64,000 nucleotides of DNA, from assembly GCF_029717145.1 (NCBI RefSeq), contig NZ_CP099222.1, positions 4,154,001-4,218,000 of the forward strand, in the 5' to 3' direction. The notes beneath the pieces were generated by a model. The model had not been told where the DNA came from and did not search any database. It worked only from the letters and a program-made list of their open reading frames with translations. The first letter of the stretch is position 1. Each line of letters starts with the position of its first letter. Positions 63,331 to 64,000 of the stretch are shown here, one piece after another. The position numbers and the translations under genes are program-made. The stretch comes from Citrobacter freundii. Its GTDB lineage: Bacteria > Pseudomonadota > Gammaproteobacteria > Enterobacterales > Enterobacteriaceae.

Positions 63331-64000
63331 TCAATGTCTTAATTGTCGATGACGACGCAATGGTAGCGGAGTTAAATCGCCGATATGTGGCGCAGCTCTC
63401 CGGTTTTCATTGCTGTGGGACAGCGTCTACGCTGGAGAAAGCCAAAGAAATACTTTTTCATGGCGAACATCATATCGACCTGATTTTGTTAGACATTTAT
63501 ATGCAAAAAGAGAACGGTCTGGATCTGCTGCCCGTTCTGCATAGCGAAGGCTGCAAATGTGACGTCATTGTCATCTCTTCCGCCGCCGATGCTACCACCA
63601 TTAAGGACTCGCTCCACTACGGGGTCGTCGATTATCTGATAAAACCTTTTCAGGCTTCCCGTTTTGAAGAAGCGCTTACCGGCTGGCTGCATAAAAAGAC
63701 GGAGATGGAAAAACATCAGTACTATGAACAGTCGGAGCTTGATCAGTTGATTCACGGCAGTTCCTCTACCGAGCAGGAAACACGTCGCTTACCCAAAGGA
63801 TTAACGCCTCAAACGTTACGTACCTTGTGCCAGTGGATTGATGAGCACCAGGATCAAGAGTTCTCTACTGATGAGTTGGCGAACGAAGTCAATATCTCGC
63901 GTGTGTCCTGTCGCAAGTACCTCATCTGGCTGGTCAATTGTCATATCTTATTTACCAGCATTCATTACGGCGTGACTGGCAGACCGGTGTATCGTTATCG
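63327..64000 (+). CDS. dcuR: response regulator DcuR (cut by window edge)
   Basis: About 224 codons present; the end lies beyond the window. Receiver domain with D8-D10 acidic pocket (VLIVDDDAMV) and phospho-acceptor D56 (LILLDIYMQKENG), then a C-terminal DNA-binding domain (STDELANEVNISRVSCRKYL). Start ATG overlaps the dcuS stop (ATGA). Confidence 0.96.
   Translation, partial: MINVLIVDDDAMVAELNRRYVAQLSGFHCCGTASTLEKAKEILFHGEHHIDLILLDIYMQKENGLDLLPVLHSEGCKCDVIVISSAADATTIKDSLHYGVVDYLIKPFQASRFEEALTGWLHKKTEMEKHQYYEQSELDQLIHGSSSTEQETRRLPKGLTPQTLRTLCQWIDEHQDQEFSTDELANEVNISRVSCRKYLIWLVNCHILFTSIHYGVTGRPVYRY

Overview
The window is chromosomal DNA of an enterobacterium. Almost every gene matches, in order and in sequence, the Escherichia coli K-12 93.5-95 min block (yjfIJKLM to dcuSR) read in the opposite direction. 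Several features point to Citrobacter or a close relative rather than E. coli: an entericidin regulator gene beside ecnAB, a LysE-type exporter with an AraC regulator downstream of dsbD, an rRNA operon where E. coli has cadCBA/lysU, and no ampC between frdD and blc. The genus is an inference from recalled gene orders, not from a database search.

Layout. 1-2.5 kb: yjfIJKLM (PspA-like envelope cluster, minus strand, yjfM cut by the window edge). 2.6-18.6 kb: a long minus-strand run, nsrR-rnr-rlmB, purA, yjeT, then nnr-tsaE-amiB-mutL-miaA-hfq-hflX-hflK-hflC, the classic RNA/DNA maintenance superoperon, with an ERIC repeat between hflX and hflK. queG diverges from nnr with overlapping start codons. 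20.0-20.4 kb: three tRNA-Gly(GCC) genes. 20.6-28.3 kb: orn, rsgA, psd-mscM, yjeM. 28.5-37 kb: epmA, frdABCD, blc, gdx/sugE with a guanidine-II riboswitch, the entericidin locus (regulator, ecnB, ecnA), efp and epmB. EF-P and its two modification enzymes EpmA and EpmB therefore lie within about 8.5 kb. 37-46 kb: yjeJ, yjeI, groES-groEL, yjeH, fxsA, aspA-dcuA. 46-50.2 kb: cutA-dsbD-dscR, LysE exporter, AraC regulator.

50.4-55.6 kb is the most unusual part. An intact tRNA-Phe gene is followed, 5.1 kb later, by a degenerate direct repeat of its 3' half and terminator. Such flanking repeats are the footprint of a tRNA-targeting integrative element. The only sizeable gene inside encodes a 1260-residue protein: an animal-type (peroxidase-cyclooxygenase superfamily) heme peroxidase domain with all catalytic residues recognisable, fused to RTX calcium-binding repeats and a C-terminal tail like a type I secretion signal. 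No integrase and no type I secretion genes are visible.

55.8-61.4 kb: a complete rRNA operon on the minus strand (16S, tRNA-Glu, 23S, 5S, with P1/P2 promoters and rrnB-like T1/T2 terminators). 61.7 kb to the end: dcuS and the start of dcuR, the C4-dicarboxylate two-component system that in relatives activates frdABCD and dcu genes, linking it to the fumarate respiration genes (frd, aspA, dcuA) in the same window.
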